A stretch of 64,000 bases of DNA from DAOTXR01 sp034435375 (lineage in GTDB: Bacteria > Chloroflexota > Anaerolineae > Aggregatilineales > UBA3940): contig DAOTXR010000047.1 in assembly GCA_034435375.1 (NCBI GenBank), positions 23,377 through 87,376 on the forward strand, given 5' to 3'. Within the stretch, counting starts at the first letter, position 1. The number at the start of each line of letters is the position of its first letter. A program made the translations under genes and the position numbers. Shown here one piece after another: positions 52,696-61,490 of the stretch. The notes beneath the pieces are model-generated. The model searched no databases. It was given only the letters and a program-made list of their open reading frames with translations, and had not been told where the DNA came from.

Positions 52696-54234
52696 ATGCC
52701 CCCCATCTTGGAGTTGCGTGGCATCACCAAGGCCTTCCCCGGTGTGCTGGCCAACGACCACATCGACCTTGCTCTGCAGGAAGGCGAGGTCCTAGCCCTG
52801 CTAGGAGAGAACGGAGCAGGCAAGACCACGCTGATGAACATTCTCTACGGCCTGTATAGCCCTGACGCGGGCGAGATTCTCATCAGGGGCCGCAAGGCCG
52901 AGATCGCCTCTCCCAATGATGCCATTGCTCAGGGCATTGGTATGGTCCACCAGCACTTTATGCTGGTGCCCGTATTCACTGTGACCGAAAACGTGATGCT
53001 GGGAGTCGAACCCATCAAGAACGGCCTGTTCTTAGACCGTGCCGTTGTGGCTGAGCGTGTCCGCGCCATCTCGAAACAATATGGGCTTGACGTTGACCCT
53101 GATGCCTACGTCAAGTCGCTTCCTGTAGGCGTCCAGCAACGTGTGGAGATCGTCAAGCTCCTCTATCGCGAGGCTGACATCCTGATCCTGGACGAACCGA
53201 CAGCGGTTCTGACCCCTCAAGAAGTCGAGGACCTTTTCAAGATCATTCGGTCGCTGCTTGCACAGGGTAAGTCAATCATCTTCATCACCCACAAGCTCAA
53301 GGAAGTGCTCAGCATTGCTGACCAGATCACAGTCCTGCGGAATGGTCGCGTGGTTGGGACTACTCTCCCTTCTCAAGTCACCGAGAGCCAGCTGGCGTCC
53401 ATGATGGTAGGCCGCGAGGTGCTTCTGGAGGTCGAGAAGGGACCTGCCACTGCCGGGGAAAATGTGCTGGAGGTTCAGGACCTTATTGTGTTGGACGACC
53501 GAGGCAATCTTGCTGTACGAGGCGTCACTTTCCAGGTGCGTGAAGGGGAGGTCTTGGGAGTAGCTGGCGTCCAGGGCAACGGCCAGACGGAGCTGGTTCA
53601 GGCGCTGACAGGTCTGCGCCCGATACTGTCAGGCAGTGTGCGGATTGCCAGTGTAGACATCACCAATAGGGATCCACGCGAGGTGCTGGAACGAGGCGTG
53701 GCCCATGTTCCCGAAGACCGACAGAGAGATGGCCTAGTACTCAGCTTTCCCGTAGTCGACAACATGGTTCTCAACACCTACTACGTGCCGCCTTATGCGC
53801 GGCTGGGGATACTTCAACAAGAGACGATCATGCAAGCTGCGGAAAAGCGTGTGCGCGAGTTCGATGTGCGCACACCAAGCCTAGCAACGCCTGTCTCCAG
53901 CCTGTCAGGGGGCAACCAACAGAAAGTGATTGTGGCAAGGGAGTTCTCACGGCCTATCAAGCTCTTGATCGCCTCCCAGCCAACCCGGGGGTTGGATGTG
54001 GGATCGATAGAGTACATCCACCGACGCATCATAGAGAAACGGGATGAGGGCTGCGCTGTCCTGCTTGTCTCGCCGGAGCTGGACGAGGTTATGAGCCTCT
54101 CGGACCGGATAGCTGTGATGTATGAAGGCGAGATCGTTGATATCGTGCCCGCGAATGAGGCGACTAAGGAAGAGATTGGTCTGCTGATGGCAGGAATGCG
54201 ACGAAAGGAGACCACCGGTGCAAGCGTCGCCTGA
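52696..54234 (+). CDS. ABC transporter ATP-binding protein, two domains (nucleoside/sugar type)
   Basis: A 512-residue protein with two ABC domains, like NupO/YufO and RbsA. Domain 1: Walker A LLGENGAGKTTLMNILYG, Q-loop IGMVHQHFMLVPVFTVTENV, signature LPVGVQQRVEIVKLL, Walker B DILILDEPTAVLTP. Domain 2 has the degenerate P-loop GVAGVQGNGQTELVQALTG typical of this class, SLSGGNQQKVIVAREF and LLIASQPTRGLDVGSIE. GAGGAGGA lies nine bases before ATG 52696. It overlaps the next gene by 17 bases. With two permease genes and the BMP lipoprotein it forms an importer, most likely for nucleosides. Confidence 0.93.
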   Translation: MPPILELRGITKAFPGVLANDHIDLALQEGEVLALLGENGAGKTTLMNILYGLYSPDAGEILIRGRKAEIASPNDAIAQGIGMVHQHFMLVPVFTVTENVMLGVEPIKNGLFLDRAVVAERVRAISKQYGLDVDPDAYVKSLPVGVQQRVEIVKLLYREADILILDEPTAVLTPQEVEDLFKIIRSLLAQGKSIIFITHKLKEVLSIADQITVLRNGRVVGTTLPSQVTESQLASMMVGREVLLEVEKGPATAGENVLEVQDLIVLDDRGNLAVRGVTFQVREGEVLGVAGVQGNGQTELVQALTGLRPILSGSVRIASVDITNRDPREVLERGVAHVPEDRQRDGLVLSFPVVDNMVLNTYYVPPYARLGILQQETIMQAAEKRVREFDVRTPSLATPVSSLSGGNQQKVIVAREFSRPIKLLIASQPTRGLDVGSIEYIHRRIIEKRDEGCAVLLVSPELDEVMSLSDRIAVMYEGEIVDIVPANEATKEEIGLLMAGMRRKETTGASVA

Positions 54235-56416
54235 TCCGCTACGTATTGGCCTTGTCACCGACGTTGGCCGTATTGACGATGGCACCTTCAACCAGTACGC
54301 ATACGAAGGACTTGTGCGGGCTGCCCAGGAACACAGCCTAGAGGTCGAGGTCTTCCAAACCGAATCTCCTGATCAGTATGAGGCCAACCTCCGACAGGCG
54401 ATCGACCGTGGCTGCCAGATCGTTGTCACCATCGGCTCCAGGGCTGGCTCGGACGTAGAACGGCTGGCGACACGGTTCCAGTCGGTCCATTTCATCATCG
54501 TTGACTACGAACCCTTTTCAGAAGCCCGCAATGTCACAGGGCTGGTTTTCGCTGAAGACCAGGCTGGTTTTCTGGCAGGGGCACTGGCCGGGCTGGTTAC
54601 CATACAGCGAACGGTCGGTTTTGTGGGCGGCGGCGATGTCGTGCCAGTGCGCAAGTTTCAGATGGGCTTCGAGAATGGGGTAGCTTACACCAATCGCCGG
54701 GCCAAGGTCATCCAAGTATACACCAACTCCTTTAACGATCAGGAGGCGGGTGAGCAAGCTGGCCTGGATATGGTAAGCCAGGGAGCCGACGTTGTGTTCG
54801 CGGCAGGCGGGCGGAGCGGTAGCGCGGCCATCCAGGCCGCTGCCAAGCGAGGCGTCTGGGTCATCGGCGTAGACCAGGACGAATGGGAGACGACCTTTCA
54901 GAACGGCAAGATCCAGGGGGCTGACCGCCTGCTGACTAGCGCCGTCAAACGGGTTGACCTGGCGGTATACAATGCTCTGTCCCAAGCGGTACAGCACAAG
55001 CTACACGGCGGGGTCATACGCTTCGACCTGTCCAATCATGGCGTAGGACTGGCGCCCTACCATGTGGCCGATGTGTCCATCCCCTCCGAAGTCCGAGGGC
55101 AGATTCTGGAGGTCGCAGAAGGGCTGCAAACAGGCCGCATCCGGACCCGGGTGGGACCGTCAGGCGAGAACTTGGCGAGAGGTCTTATAGCCCGTATCAC
55201 AGCCTGGAACTGGCAGTCGGCGCTGATCCCGTTTCTGGCAATCTTCAGCGCCCTGGTCATTGGAGCGATCTTCATTGCGGCCTTTGATCCCCAGGTGTGG
55301 CAGGCGTTCAATGCTGGCCTGCTAAACGGCCTGGGAGCCGCCTGGCGATCCGTTGCGCAGGCCTACTCAGGGCTATTCCAAGGGGCCTTCGGAAGCCCAG
55401 CCCGCATTGTGCGGGGAGCGGGCATCCTCCTTCAGACCGGTGAGGCCGGGCAATTCCAGAGCGCCATTCGTCCACTGACCGAAAGTCTGCGCATTGCAAC
55501 TCCTTACATCTTCGCCGGGCTGGCAGTAGCATTGGGCTTTCGCTGCGGCCTGTTTAACATTGGCGCCGAAGGACAATACTTCATTGGCGGGCTGGCTGCC
55601 GTGTTTGTCGGGTATAGTCTCGTAGGTCTTCCGTGGATTGTTCACCTGCCACTGGCCATTCTAGCCGGCATGTTGGGGGGCGCCCTGTGGGCATCGATTG
55701 CAGGCTTCCTGAAGGCCAAAACAGGGGCCCATGAGGTGATCAACACCATCATGCTCAACTACATTGCCTTCCGCCTGGCGGACTACATGCTACAGGTGGG
55801 AGGCCCCATGTCCCGTCCTGGGGACTTTCGACCTGTAAGCCCTGAGATTCTGCCCTCCGCTTACCTGCCCCAGTTCTTTCCAAACGACCCCTCCATTCGG
55901 TTCAATGCTGGCTTCTTGCTGGCGCTGATCGCCGTCGCTGCGGTCTATTGGCTGTTGTTCAAGACCACGATCGGCTTTGAGATTCGCGCAGTAGGCGCCA
56001 ACCCGCGCGCAGCACGCACGGCAGGGATAAATGTCCAGCGCAACTTTGTTTTAGCGATGGCGTTGAGCGGTGCACTGGCAGGGACAGCAGGCGCCCACGA
56101 CATTCTTGGCGTGATTCACTTCATGCCGAATGCATTCTTCTCAGGCTATGGCTTCGATGCCATCGCGCTGGCCCTCCTGGGCAAAAGTCACCCTGTCGGA
56201 GTCCTGCTGTCGGCGCTGCTCTTTGGCTTTTTGAGAGCCGGCGCCCAGCGGATGCAGGCGCCTCCCGCTCTGGTCCCAATTGACATCATTGGGATCGTCC
56301 AGGCGACCATGATCATCTTCATCGCGGCACCCGAACTAGTCCGCCTGATCTACCGCGTCCGCGCCCAGCGAGAGACTGCCGAGGCTGTCTTCACGCGCGG
56401 CTGGGGACAAACGTAA
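54218..56416 (+). CDS. Fusion of a BMP-type binding domain to an ABC permease
   Basis: A 732-residue protein. Residues 1 to about 312 are a BMP domain: RIGLVTDVGRIDDGTFNQYA, FIIVDYEPFSEARNVTGLVF, AEDQAGFLAGALAGL, FVGGGDVVPVRKFQMGFENG and VIGVDQDEWE, clearly homologous to the lipoprotein at 51391. From about 330 a BPD_transp_2 permease follows with about nine helices, including TPYIFAGLAVALGFRCGLFN and INTIMLNYIAFRL. GTG 54218 has AAAGGAG seven bases upstream, and an in-frame stop at 54185 leaves no room for a signal peptide. The binding domain should then stay in the cytoplasm, unlike any normal substrate-binding protein. Usual NupP-type permeases have only the membrane part. Confidence 0.88.
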   Translation: MQASPDPLRIGLVTDVGRIDDGTFNQYAYEGLVRAAQEHSLEVEVFQTESPDQYEANLRQAIDRGCQIVVTIGSRAGSDVERLATRFQSVHFIIVDYEPFSEARNVTGLVFAEDQAGFLAGALAGLVTIQRTVGFVGGGDVVPVRKFQMGFENGVAYTNRRAKVIQVYTNSFNDQEAGEQAGLDMVSQGADVVFAAGGRSGSAAIQAAAKRGVWVIGVDQDEWETTFQNGKIQGADRLLTSAVKRVDLAVYNALSQAVQHKLHGGVIRFDLSNHGVGLAPYHVADVSIPSEVRGQILEVAEGLQTGRIRTRVGPSGENLARGLIARITAWNWQSALIPFLAIFSALVIGAIFIAAFDPQVWQAFNAGLLNGLGAAWRSVAQAYSGLFQGAFGSPARIVRGAGILLQTGEAGQFQSAIRPLTESLRIATPYIFAGLAVALGFRCGLFNIGAEGQYFIGGLAAVFVGYSLVGLPWIVHLPLAILAGMLGGALWASIAGFLKAKTGAHEVINTIMLNYIAFRLADYMLQVGGPMSRPGDFRPVSPEILPSAYLPQFFPNDPSIRFNAGFLLALIAVAAVYWLLFKTTIGFEIRAVGANPRAARTAGINVQRNFVLAMALSGALAGTAGAHDILGVIHFMPNAFFSGYGFDAIALALLGKSHPVGVLLSALLFGFLRAGAQRMQAPPALVPIDIIGIVQATMIIFIAAPELVRLIYRVRAQRETAEAVFTRGWGQT

Positions 56417-56427
56417 GGAGGCTGCCT

Positions 56428-57729
56428 GTGAGCACAACTACCTGGGAACGCATCGGGGATCGGGGTGGGGTTCCACTCCGGCGGGCGCGCGCCTATGGGC
56501 TCATCTTTCTCGCCACCGGGGTCCTGATCTTCTTTCTCTTTGCCCGTGTGTCTACTGCAGCGCAAACCACCACCTTTGTTCTGAATCCCAGTGGACAAGC
56601 TGAAGCACTGCCCATACCGGATCTGACCTTTCCAAGCCTGTGGGGTCTGTATGCTTTTGCACTGCTGTGTGCGTTTATGGGAGGCTGGCAACTGGCCCGC
56701 GGTTTCAAGCGGCTCAACTTGGCGCTGTTTGTCGTTGCAATTGTGTTCGTACTGTCCTTTCTTACCTGGGCTGCTCGCGACAACTCTCTGAACCTCACTG
56801 GCCTGTTTAGCAGCGCTCTCCTGCGAGCTGTTCCAATTGCCCTGGCTGCACTGTCGGGCCTGCTGTGCGAAAGGGCCGCTGTGATCAACATTGCCATTGA
56901 GGGCATGATGCTCACTGGAGCATTCACCGCAACGCTGACGGCTAGTCTGGCCGCCAACATCTGGCACTGGCCATCTATCGCCGCCCAGCTTCTGGGGCTG
57001 GGCTGTGCGCTCCTGTCGGGAGCTTTGCTAGGGCTACTGCTGGCTGTTCTGGCTGTCCGCTTCAAAGTGGACCAGATTATTGCTGGGACGGCCATCAACA
57101 TCTTGGCAACTGGCGTCACCAGCTTCCTGAGCGCTCGCATTCTGGCCGAGTTCCAGGAACTGAACAATGCGGGAACCTTCCGTCCCCTGGCCATACCCGG
57201 CCTGTCGCGTATCCCGATCATTGGGCCTGTATTCTTCAACCAGAATGCGCTAGTCTACGTCCTGTTCGTATTGCTCGCCGTCATTCACATCATGCTCTTC
57301 TACACCCGTTGGGGTCTTCGCACACGGGCAGTGGGTGAGCACCCCCGCGCGGCTGACACACTTGGCGTGAACGTGTTCAAGGTGCGGTATGTCAACGTTA
57401 CATTGGGTGGCGTTGTCGCAGCTCTGAGCGGCGCTTTCCTGATCCTCGGATCGGTGGGGCGCTTCGACGAATTGATGACCGGGGGCAAGGGGTTTATCGG
57501 GCTTGCCGCCATGATCTTCGGCAAGTGGATGCCCTTCGGTGCCTTTGGCGCAGCCCTTATCTTTGGCTTCGCCGATGCGCTTCAGACGAAGCTGGCCATT
57601 CTGTCGGTTCCGATCCCCTCGCAGTTCCTGCTCATGGCACCATACTTGGTGACGATGATCGTACTGGCAGGCGTGATTGGAGAGGCTGTTCCACCTGCAG
57701 CTGACGGCAAGCCATACGAGAAACAGTAG
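56428..57729 (+). CDS. ABC transporter permease (NupQ-like)
   Basis: A 433-residue permease of the branched-chain amino-acid/ribose/nucleoside family, somewhat longer than the usual 310-330 because of an N-terminal extension with two extra helices (LIFLATGVLIFFLFAR and SLWGLYAFALLCAFMGG). The core has AVPIALAALSGLLCERAAVI, NIAIEGMMLTGAFTATLTA, FKVDQIIAGTAINILATGV and the cytoplasmic coupling loop GEHPRAADTLGVNV. GTG 56428 follows AAGGAGG. It starts 11 bases after the fusion permease and completes the heteromeric channel. The hairpin at 57756 ends the operon. Confidence 0.9.
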   Translation: MSTTTWERIGDRGGVPLRRARAYGLIFLATGVLIFFLFARVSTAAQTTTFVLNPSGQAEALPIPDLTFPSLWGLYAFALLCAFMGGWQLARGFKRLNLALFVVAIVFVLSFLTWAARDNSLNLTGLFSSALLRAVPIALAALSGLLCERAAVINIAIEGMMLTGAFTATLTASLAANIWHWPSIAAQLLGLGCALLSGALLGLLLAVLAVRFKVDQIIAGTAINILATGVTSFLSARILAEFQELNNAGTFRPLAIPGLSRIPIIGPVFFNQNALVYVLFVLLAVIHIMLFYTRWGLRTRAVGEHPRAADTLGVNVFKVRYVNVTLGGVVAALSGAFLILGSVGRFDELMTGGKGFIGLAAMIFGKWMPFGAFGAALIFGFADALQTKLAILSVPIPSQFLLMAPYLVTMIVLAGVIGEAVPPAADGKPYEKQ

Positions 57730-57755
57730 CAGCGCATCACGCCGCGATCAGAGAA

Positions 57756-57801
57756 CAGAGCAGGGATCCCTGTGTGATTTGAGGAGGGGATTCCTGCTCT
57801 G
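57756..57801. terminator. Bidirectional hairpin between ABC and replication operons
   Basis: CAGAGCAGGGATCCC (57756-57770) pairs with GGGATTCCTGCTCTG (57787-57801), 15 bp with one G-T pair and a 16-base loop, between the convergent permease and DnaC-like genes. No T-tract. Confidence 0.6.
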
Positions 57802-57911
57802 CGTCTCAAATGCAGTTAACAAAAGGCAGCGCTTCCCCCGTTGTCGGTGGCCAACTCTCAGGGTCCATCCTCAAGCACCTGACGAAGGTAGGAAGTGTCT
57901 CCGGGCAAGTC

Positions 57912-59231
57912 CTAAGAGTGCTCATCCTGCCGCTCACCCAGATAGGCAGGAGCTAGAATGGCGAATTTGCGGCAAAGACGCTGATCGCGCATCCGGGTGA
58001 CCAGCCGTGGATCAAGCTCCTCCAGTTCATGGGCAGTGGTAATCACGGTGGGCAGCTTAGCATTGTAACGATAGTTAAATAGCTGGTAGAGTTTTTCACG
58101 CGCCCAGGGTGTGGCCGACTCAGTCCCCAAATCGTCCAGCACAAGCAGAGGCGTCATTTTGACCTCGGCAAAGCGTTTGTCGTAGGAAATGTGGCTGTCT
58201 GGCGCAAAGGTTGCTCGCAGGTGATCCAGCAGATCGGGTGCAGTGACGAAGATCACTCCTTCGCCCCTCATGTGGTTCGTGTTGGCAATCGCCGCAGCCA
58301 GGTGGGTCTTGCCACAGCCGTAGGGTCCCATCAGGATCAGCCACCCCTGCGGGTCAGCGGCATATTTTCTGGCCGTCTCTAGAGCGCGGCGCAGGTTATC
58401 GCGCTGGTCCTTAGGCAGATCGCGGCGCAGACTAAAGGTATCGAAAGTCATATGATGATACAGGCTCAACCCGTCCAGACTGCTGCCCGCACCGATGTTC
58501 GTCCGATTTCGGTAGTCAGGAGCCATGATGCCTAGCACTTCGCCAACATCCGGGTCTGCCAGCCGCGATCGCAGTCGCTGCTCTAGGTCTCCCAGGTCGT
58601 GGTTGGTGGTGATCACGGTGGGCAGCCGGGCCATATAGCGGTGGTTCAGAATCTGATAAAGCTTCTCAACGGCCCAGGGAGTGGGGCTTTCAATGCCCAG
58701 GTCATCGAGGATGAGCAGGGGCGCATTGCGTACCTCATCGAAACGCCGATCGTAGCCCTCCTCGTCGCTCTCGGCAGGGCTAAACGCCGATCGCAGGTGA
58801 TCAAGCAAATCGGGCGCAGTGATAAATAAAGCCCGGTTGCCCCTCGCAATCTGGGCGTTGGCAATTGCCGCAGCCAGATGAGTCTTGCCGCTGCCATACC
58901 CTCCAGTGAGCACAAGCCAGCCTTCAGGTTTCTGAGCATACCGGACGACACGGTCATATACCCAGCGCAGATTCTCACGCTGTCTCTGCGGTAGGCCGAC
59001 CCCTTCTGGATTAAAGTTCTCCAGCGTTTTGTCGGCCAGGTGGTCCAACCCACCTAGACGGCGCAAGAACGACACTCTCTCAGCCTCCGTTCGTGCCCGG
59101 CGGCAGTCACAAGGGAAGGCCCTGCCGAAGTCCGCATGATCCTCTGGCACATCGTAACGCACATATCCGATCCCATGACAAACTGGGCAGTCTGGCTCAC
59201 CCGTGCCGTAGTTGCGATTTGAGTAGGTCAT
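57912..59231 (-). CDS. DnaC/IstB-like helicase loader with two tandem ATPase domains
   Basis: A 439-residue protein. A zinc finger (DCPVCHGIGYVRYD and PCDC, residues 14-43) precedes two complete loader ATPases. Copy 1: Walker A GGYGSGKTHLAAAIAN (110 on), TAPDLLDHLRSAF, Walker B LLILDDLGIESPTPWA, LPTVITTNHDL. Copy 2: GPYGCGKTHLAAAIAN (302 on), TAPDLLDHLRATF, LLVLDDLGTESATPWA, LPTVITTAHEL. The copies are clearly alike over about 150 residues and both keep their nucleotide-binding residues. DnaC/DnaI proteins have one such domain and about 250-310 residues. ATG 59231 starts one base after the DnaD-like stop; it is third in the dnaB operon, so it should load DnaB. Confidence 0.9.
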   Translation of the reverse strand: MTYSNRNYGTGEPDCPVCHGIGYVRYDVPEDHADFGRAFPCDCRRARTEAERVSFLRRLGGLDHLADKTLENFNPEGVGLPQRQRENLRWVYDRVVRYAQKPEGWLVLTGGYGSGKTHLAAAIANAQIARGNRALFITAPDLLDHLRSAFSPAESDEEGYDRRFDEVRNAPLLILDDLGIESPTPWAVEKLYQILNHRYMARLPTVITTNHDLGDLEQRLRSRLADPDVGEVLGIMAPDYRNRTNIGAGSSLDGLSLYHHMTFDTFSLRRDLPKDQRDNLRRALETARKYAADPQGWLILMGPYGCGKTHLAAAIANTNHMRGEGVIFVTAPDLLDHLRATFAPDSHISYDKRFAEVKMTPLLVLDDLGTESATPWAREKLYQLFNYRYNAKLPTVITTAHELEELDPRLVTRMRDQRLCRKFAILAPAYLGERQDEHS

Positions 59232-59232
59232 T

Positions 59233-59931
59233 TCAATACTCGATCTCGTCGCGGAACCTGCCACTGATAAAACGCTGTCCATCCGCCGCAGGCGCCTGCT
59301 GATCCTTGGCGCGTCCTTCTTTGTGCCAGCGATCCAAGATGGCCTGGATGTAGGTCAGCTTGCGCACATTGCGTGCTACAGCTAATTGAATTGCTTCCTC
59401 GATCCACGCCGAGGGGTAGTTCTGCTCCAGATCGCGCAGGCTCTCAGCGATGAGCGGTGTCAGAGGCCCAATGTTCTGCTCGTACAGCGTGAATGTATTG
59501 GGCCGCTCGACCAGCAGGACCAGCGGCGCATCGGGATCGGCGCCGGGTTTCCACTTACCCTGCTCGATCCCCTCAACGGCAGCACGCCCACGTGCGGTAT
59601 TGACAAAGTACAGGTCGTCCTCCCAACCCTCAGCCCGCACATGTACATGCAACAGCGTCCCTCGTGCAACAGCGCGTTCCAAGCCATCCTGCAATGCACT
59701 GCGGCGCTCGTCGTCACGCGCCCCCAACCCGCTCAGAAACACGTCGTCTGACAGCATTTCGCGCCGCCGGAGATAGACTACATGACCCTCTTTCTGTTGC
59801 AAGCGCCAGAAACAGTACAATGTGACTTTAAGCTCGGCCAGGCTGTCGATCTGGGGAAGAAGATCGCTTAAAAACAGCGACGGTATTTTTGTCAAACGCC
59901 CCTTTTGCGGGAAGCCATGAAAGCCTTTCAT
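59233..59931 (-). CDS. DnaD-domain replication initiation protein
   Basis: A 232-residue protein. Residues about 15-110 resemble a winged-helix DnaD N-terminal domain (PSLFLSDLLPQIDSLAELKV, TLYCFWRLQQKEGHVVYL). Residues about 150-215 carry the DnaD/DnaB_2 motif: TLYEQNIGPLTPLIAESLRD, YPSAWIEEAIQLAV, NVRKLTYIQAILDRWHKEG, with the YxxxI/L pattern at YIQAIL. DnaD helps load the helicase at origins and restart sites. It begins 28 bases after the dnaB stop and its stop is one base before the DnaC-like start, so the three genes form a primosome operon. The last residues, ISGRFRDEIEY, have no assigned role. Confidence 0.88.
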   Translation of the reverse strand: MKGFHGFPQKGRLTKIPSLFLSDLLPQIDSLAELKVTLYCFWRLQQKEGHVVYLRRREMLSDDVFLSGLGARDDERRSALQDGLERAVARGTLLHVHVRAEGWEDDLYFVNTARGRAAVEGIEQGKWKPGADPDAPLVLLVERPNTFTLYEQNIGPLTPLIAESLRDLEQNYPSAWIEEAIQLAVARNVRKLTYIQAILDRWHKEGRAKDQQAPAADGQRFISGRFRDEIEY

Positions 59932-59959
59932 CGTCTACCTGCCAGCCAGTCACGCCGAC

Positions 59960-61321
59960 TTATAGGTGATCCAGGTCAACGTTCACCTGGGCGGCATTCT
60001 TAAACTGCGTGATCTCCGGGATGAAGACAAGGTTCACGACACCCGTCGGCCCATTGCGATGTTTGGAAACGTGTATCTCGGCAAGGTTGCCGTCTGGAGT
60101 GTCGGGATTGTAATAGGCATCGCGATAGATGAACATCACCACATCCGCATCCTGTTCAATGCTGCCACTCTCCCTGAGATCTGAGAGCTGCGGACGTTTA
60201 TCGATGCGTTGCTCAACTGCACGGGAGAGCTGTGCAGCTGCGATGACCGGCACATTCAGCTCGCGGGCCAGCTGCTTCAGCGAGCGTGAGATAAAGGAAA
60301 TCTCCTGAACCCGATTTTCAGAACGATAGGGGGTAGTCATGAGCTGTAGGTAGTCGATCACGATCAGATCAAGGCTGTACTCCAGATACAGACGGCGAGC
60401 CTTGGTGCGCAGTTCCTGCGTGCTCAATGCAGGCGTGTCATCCATAAAAACCGGCAGGTCCCCGATATTCTGAGTGGCAGCGACAAATTGCGACCAGTCG
60501 CGCTCGTCAAGACGCCCCTCACGCAGCTTGTGTGATGGAATGTTGGTCTCAGCACTGATGAACCGCTGCACCAGCTGTTCGTTGCTCATCTCCAGGCTAA
60601 AGACCGCGACCCGTTGGTGACGGCGAGCTGCATTCATGACCACGCTGTTCAGCCAGCTTGACTTGCCCATGCCAGGGCGCGCCGCAATGATCAACAGGTC
60701 AGAACGTTGCATTCCGCCCAGCAACCGATCCAGGTCGATGAAGCCAGTGGGGATGCCCATCACCTCTTCCTGGTGGCGGGCCAGCAGGCTGACATGATCG
60801 AAGTAGCTGCTCACTACATCCTTGATCGGGGTAAGCTCGCGGGCCAGGCGACGCTCAGTAACCTCAAAAACGGCCTGCTCAGCCTTGCTGATCACCTCGT
60901 CGATGTCGGTTTCCTCGGAATGAGCCACACGTGCGATCTGGCTGGCGGCATCCAACAGACGACGACGTACAGCCATCCGCTCGACGATGCGCCCGTAGCC
61001 CTGCACGTTCAGCGCCGAGGGCGTCTTGTTGATCAGGCTGAGAATATAAGCCGCACCGCCCACCTCCTCGAGCCGGCCCGCCTGTTCAAGCTCGGTAACG
61101 ACTGTCAGGTAATCAATGGGGTCGCGCCGCTCATGCAGTTTGAGAATGGCTTCCCAGATCCAAGCATGGCGGATGATGAAAAAGTCGTCAGCGCGCAGGA
61201 ACGACAGCACCTCGAACAACGCCTCCGGGTCGATTAGGATCGACCCCAGCACGGCCTCTTCCGCTTCGACGCTGTGCGGTGCGAGTTGGTCCGTCCGTAG
61301 ATCAGACAATGACTGCGACAT
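59960..61321 (-). CDS. dnaB: Replicative DNA helicase DnaB
   Basis: A 453-residue hexameric helicase of the standard length. N-terminal domain: PHSVEAEEAVLGSILIDPEA and FFIIRHAWIWEAILKLHERR. RecA-like domain: GIPTGFIDLDRLLGGMQRSD, LLIIAARPGMGKSSWLNSVV (Walker A), VAVFSLEMSNEQLVQRF, LIVIDYLQLM (Walker B), VIAAAQLSRAVEQRIDKRPQ and LRESGSIEQDADVVMFIYRD. ATG 61321 matches the family start; the frame is open further upstream, but without support. It heads the dnaB, DnaD-like, DnaC-like operon from the promoter at 61416-61443. No intein or split. Confidence 0.96.
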   Translation of the reverse strand: MSQSLSDLRTDQLAPHSVEAEEAVLGSILIDPEALFEVLSFLRADDFFIIRHAWIWEAILKLHERRDPIDYLTVVTELEQAGRLEEVGGAAYILSLINKTPSALNVQGYGRIVERMAVRRRLLDAASQIARVAHSEETDIDEVISKAEQAVFEVTERRLARELTPIKDVVSSYFDHVSLLARHQEEVMGIPTGFIDLDRLLGGMQRSDLLIIAARPGMGKSSWLNSVVMNAARRHQRVAVFSLEMSNEQLVQRFISAETNIPSHKLREGRLDERDWSQFVAATQNIGDLPVFMDDTPALSTQELRTKARRLYLEYSLDLIVIDYLQLMTTPYRSENRVQEISFISRSLKQLARELNVPVIAAAQLSRAVEQRIDKRPQLSDLRESGSIEQDADVVMFIYRDAYYNPDTPDGNLAEIHVSKHRNGPTGVVNLVFIPEITQFKNAAQVNVDLDHL

Positions 61322-61384
61322 GGTCTCTAGTTTCACTATCGGGCCAGCCCTACACGCTGGGCCAGGACCGATTAAAGATGAGTC

Positions 61385-61406
61385 AGCGGGGCTACCACGC
61401 CCCGCT
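61385..61406. promoter_or_regulatory. Hairpin at the 5' end of the dnaB transcript
   Basis: AGCGGGGC (61385-61392) pairs perfectly with GCCCCGCT (61399-61406) around TACCAC. On the minus strand it would lie a few bases inside the dnaB message; on the plus strand it is followed by TTT and could also stop antisense transcription. Confidence 0.5.
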
Positions 61407-61415
61407 TTTGAGGAC

Positions 61416-61443
61416 AGTATAAGTATTTGCCGGTCATGTGCAA
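61416..61443 (-). promoter_or_regulatory. dnaB operon promoter
   Basis: Minus strand TTGCAC (61438-61443), 16 bases, TATACT (61416-61421). Confidence 0.65.
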
Positions 61444-61490
61444 GCATGCGGGAGCGGGGGCAGCTGGGTCGGCAGGGGGGCCGTTAGGAA

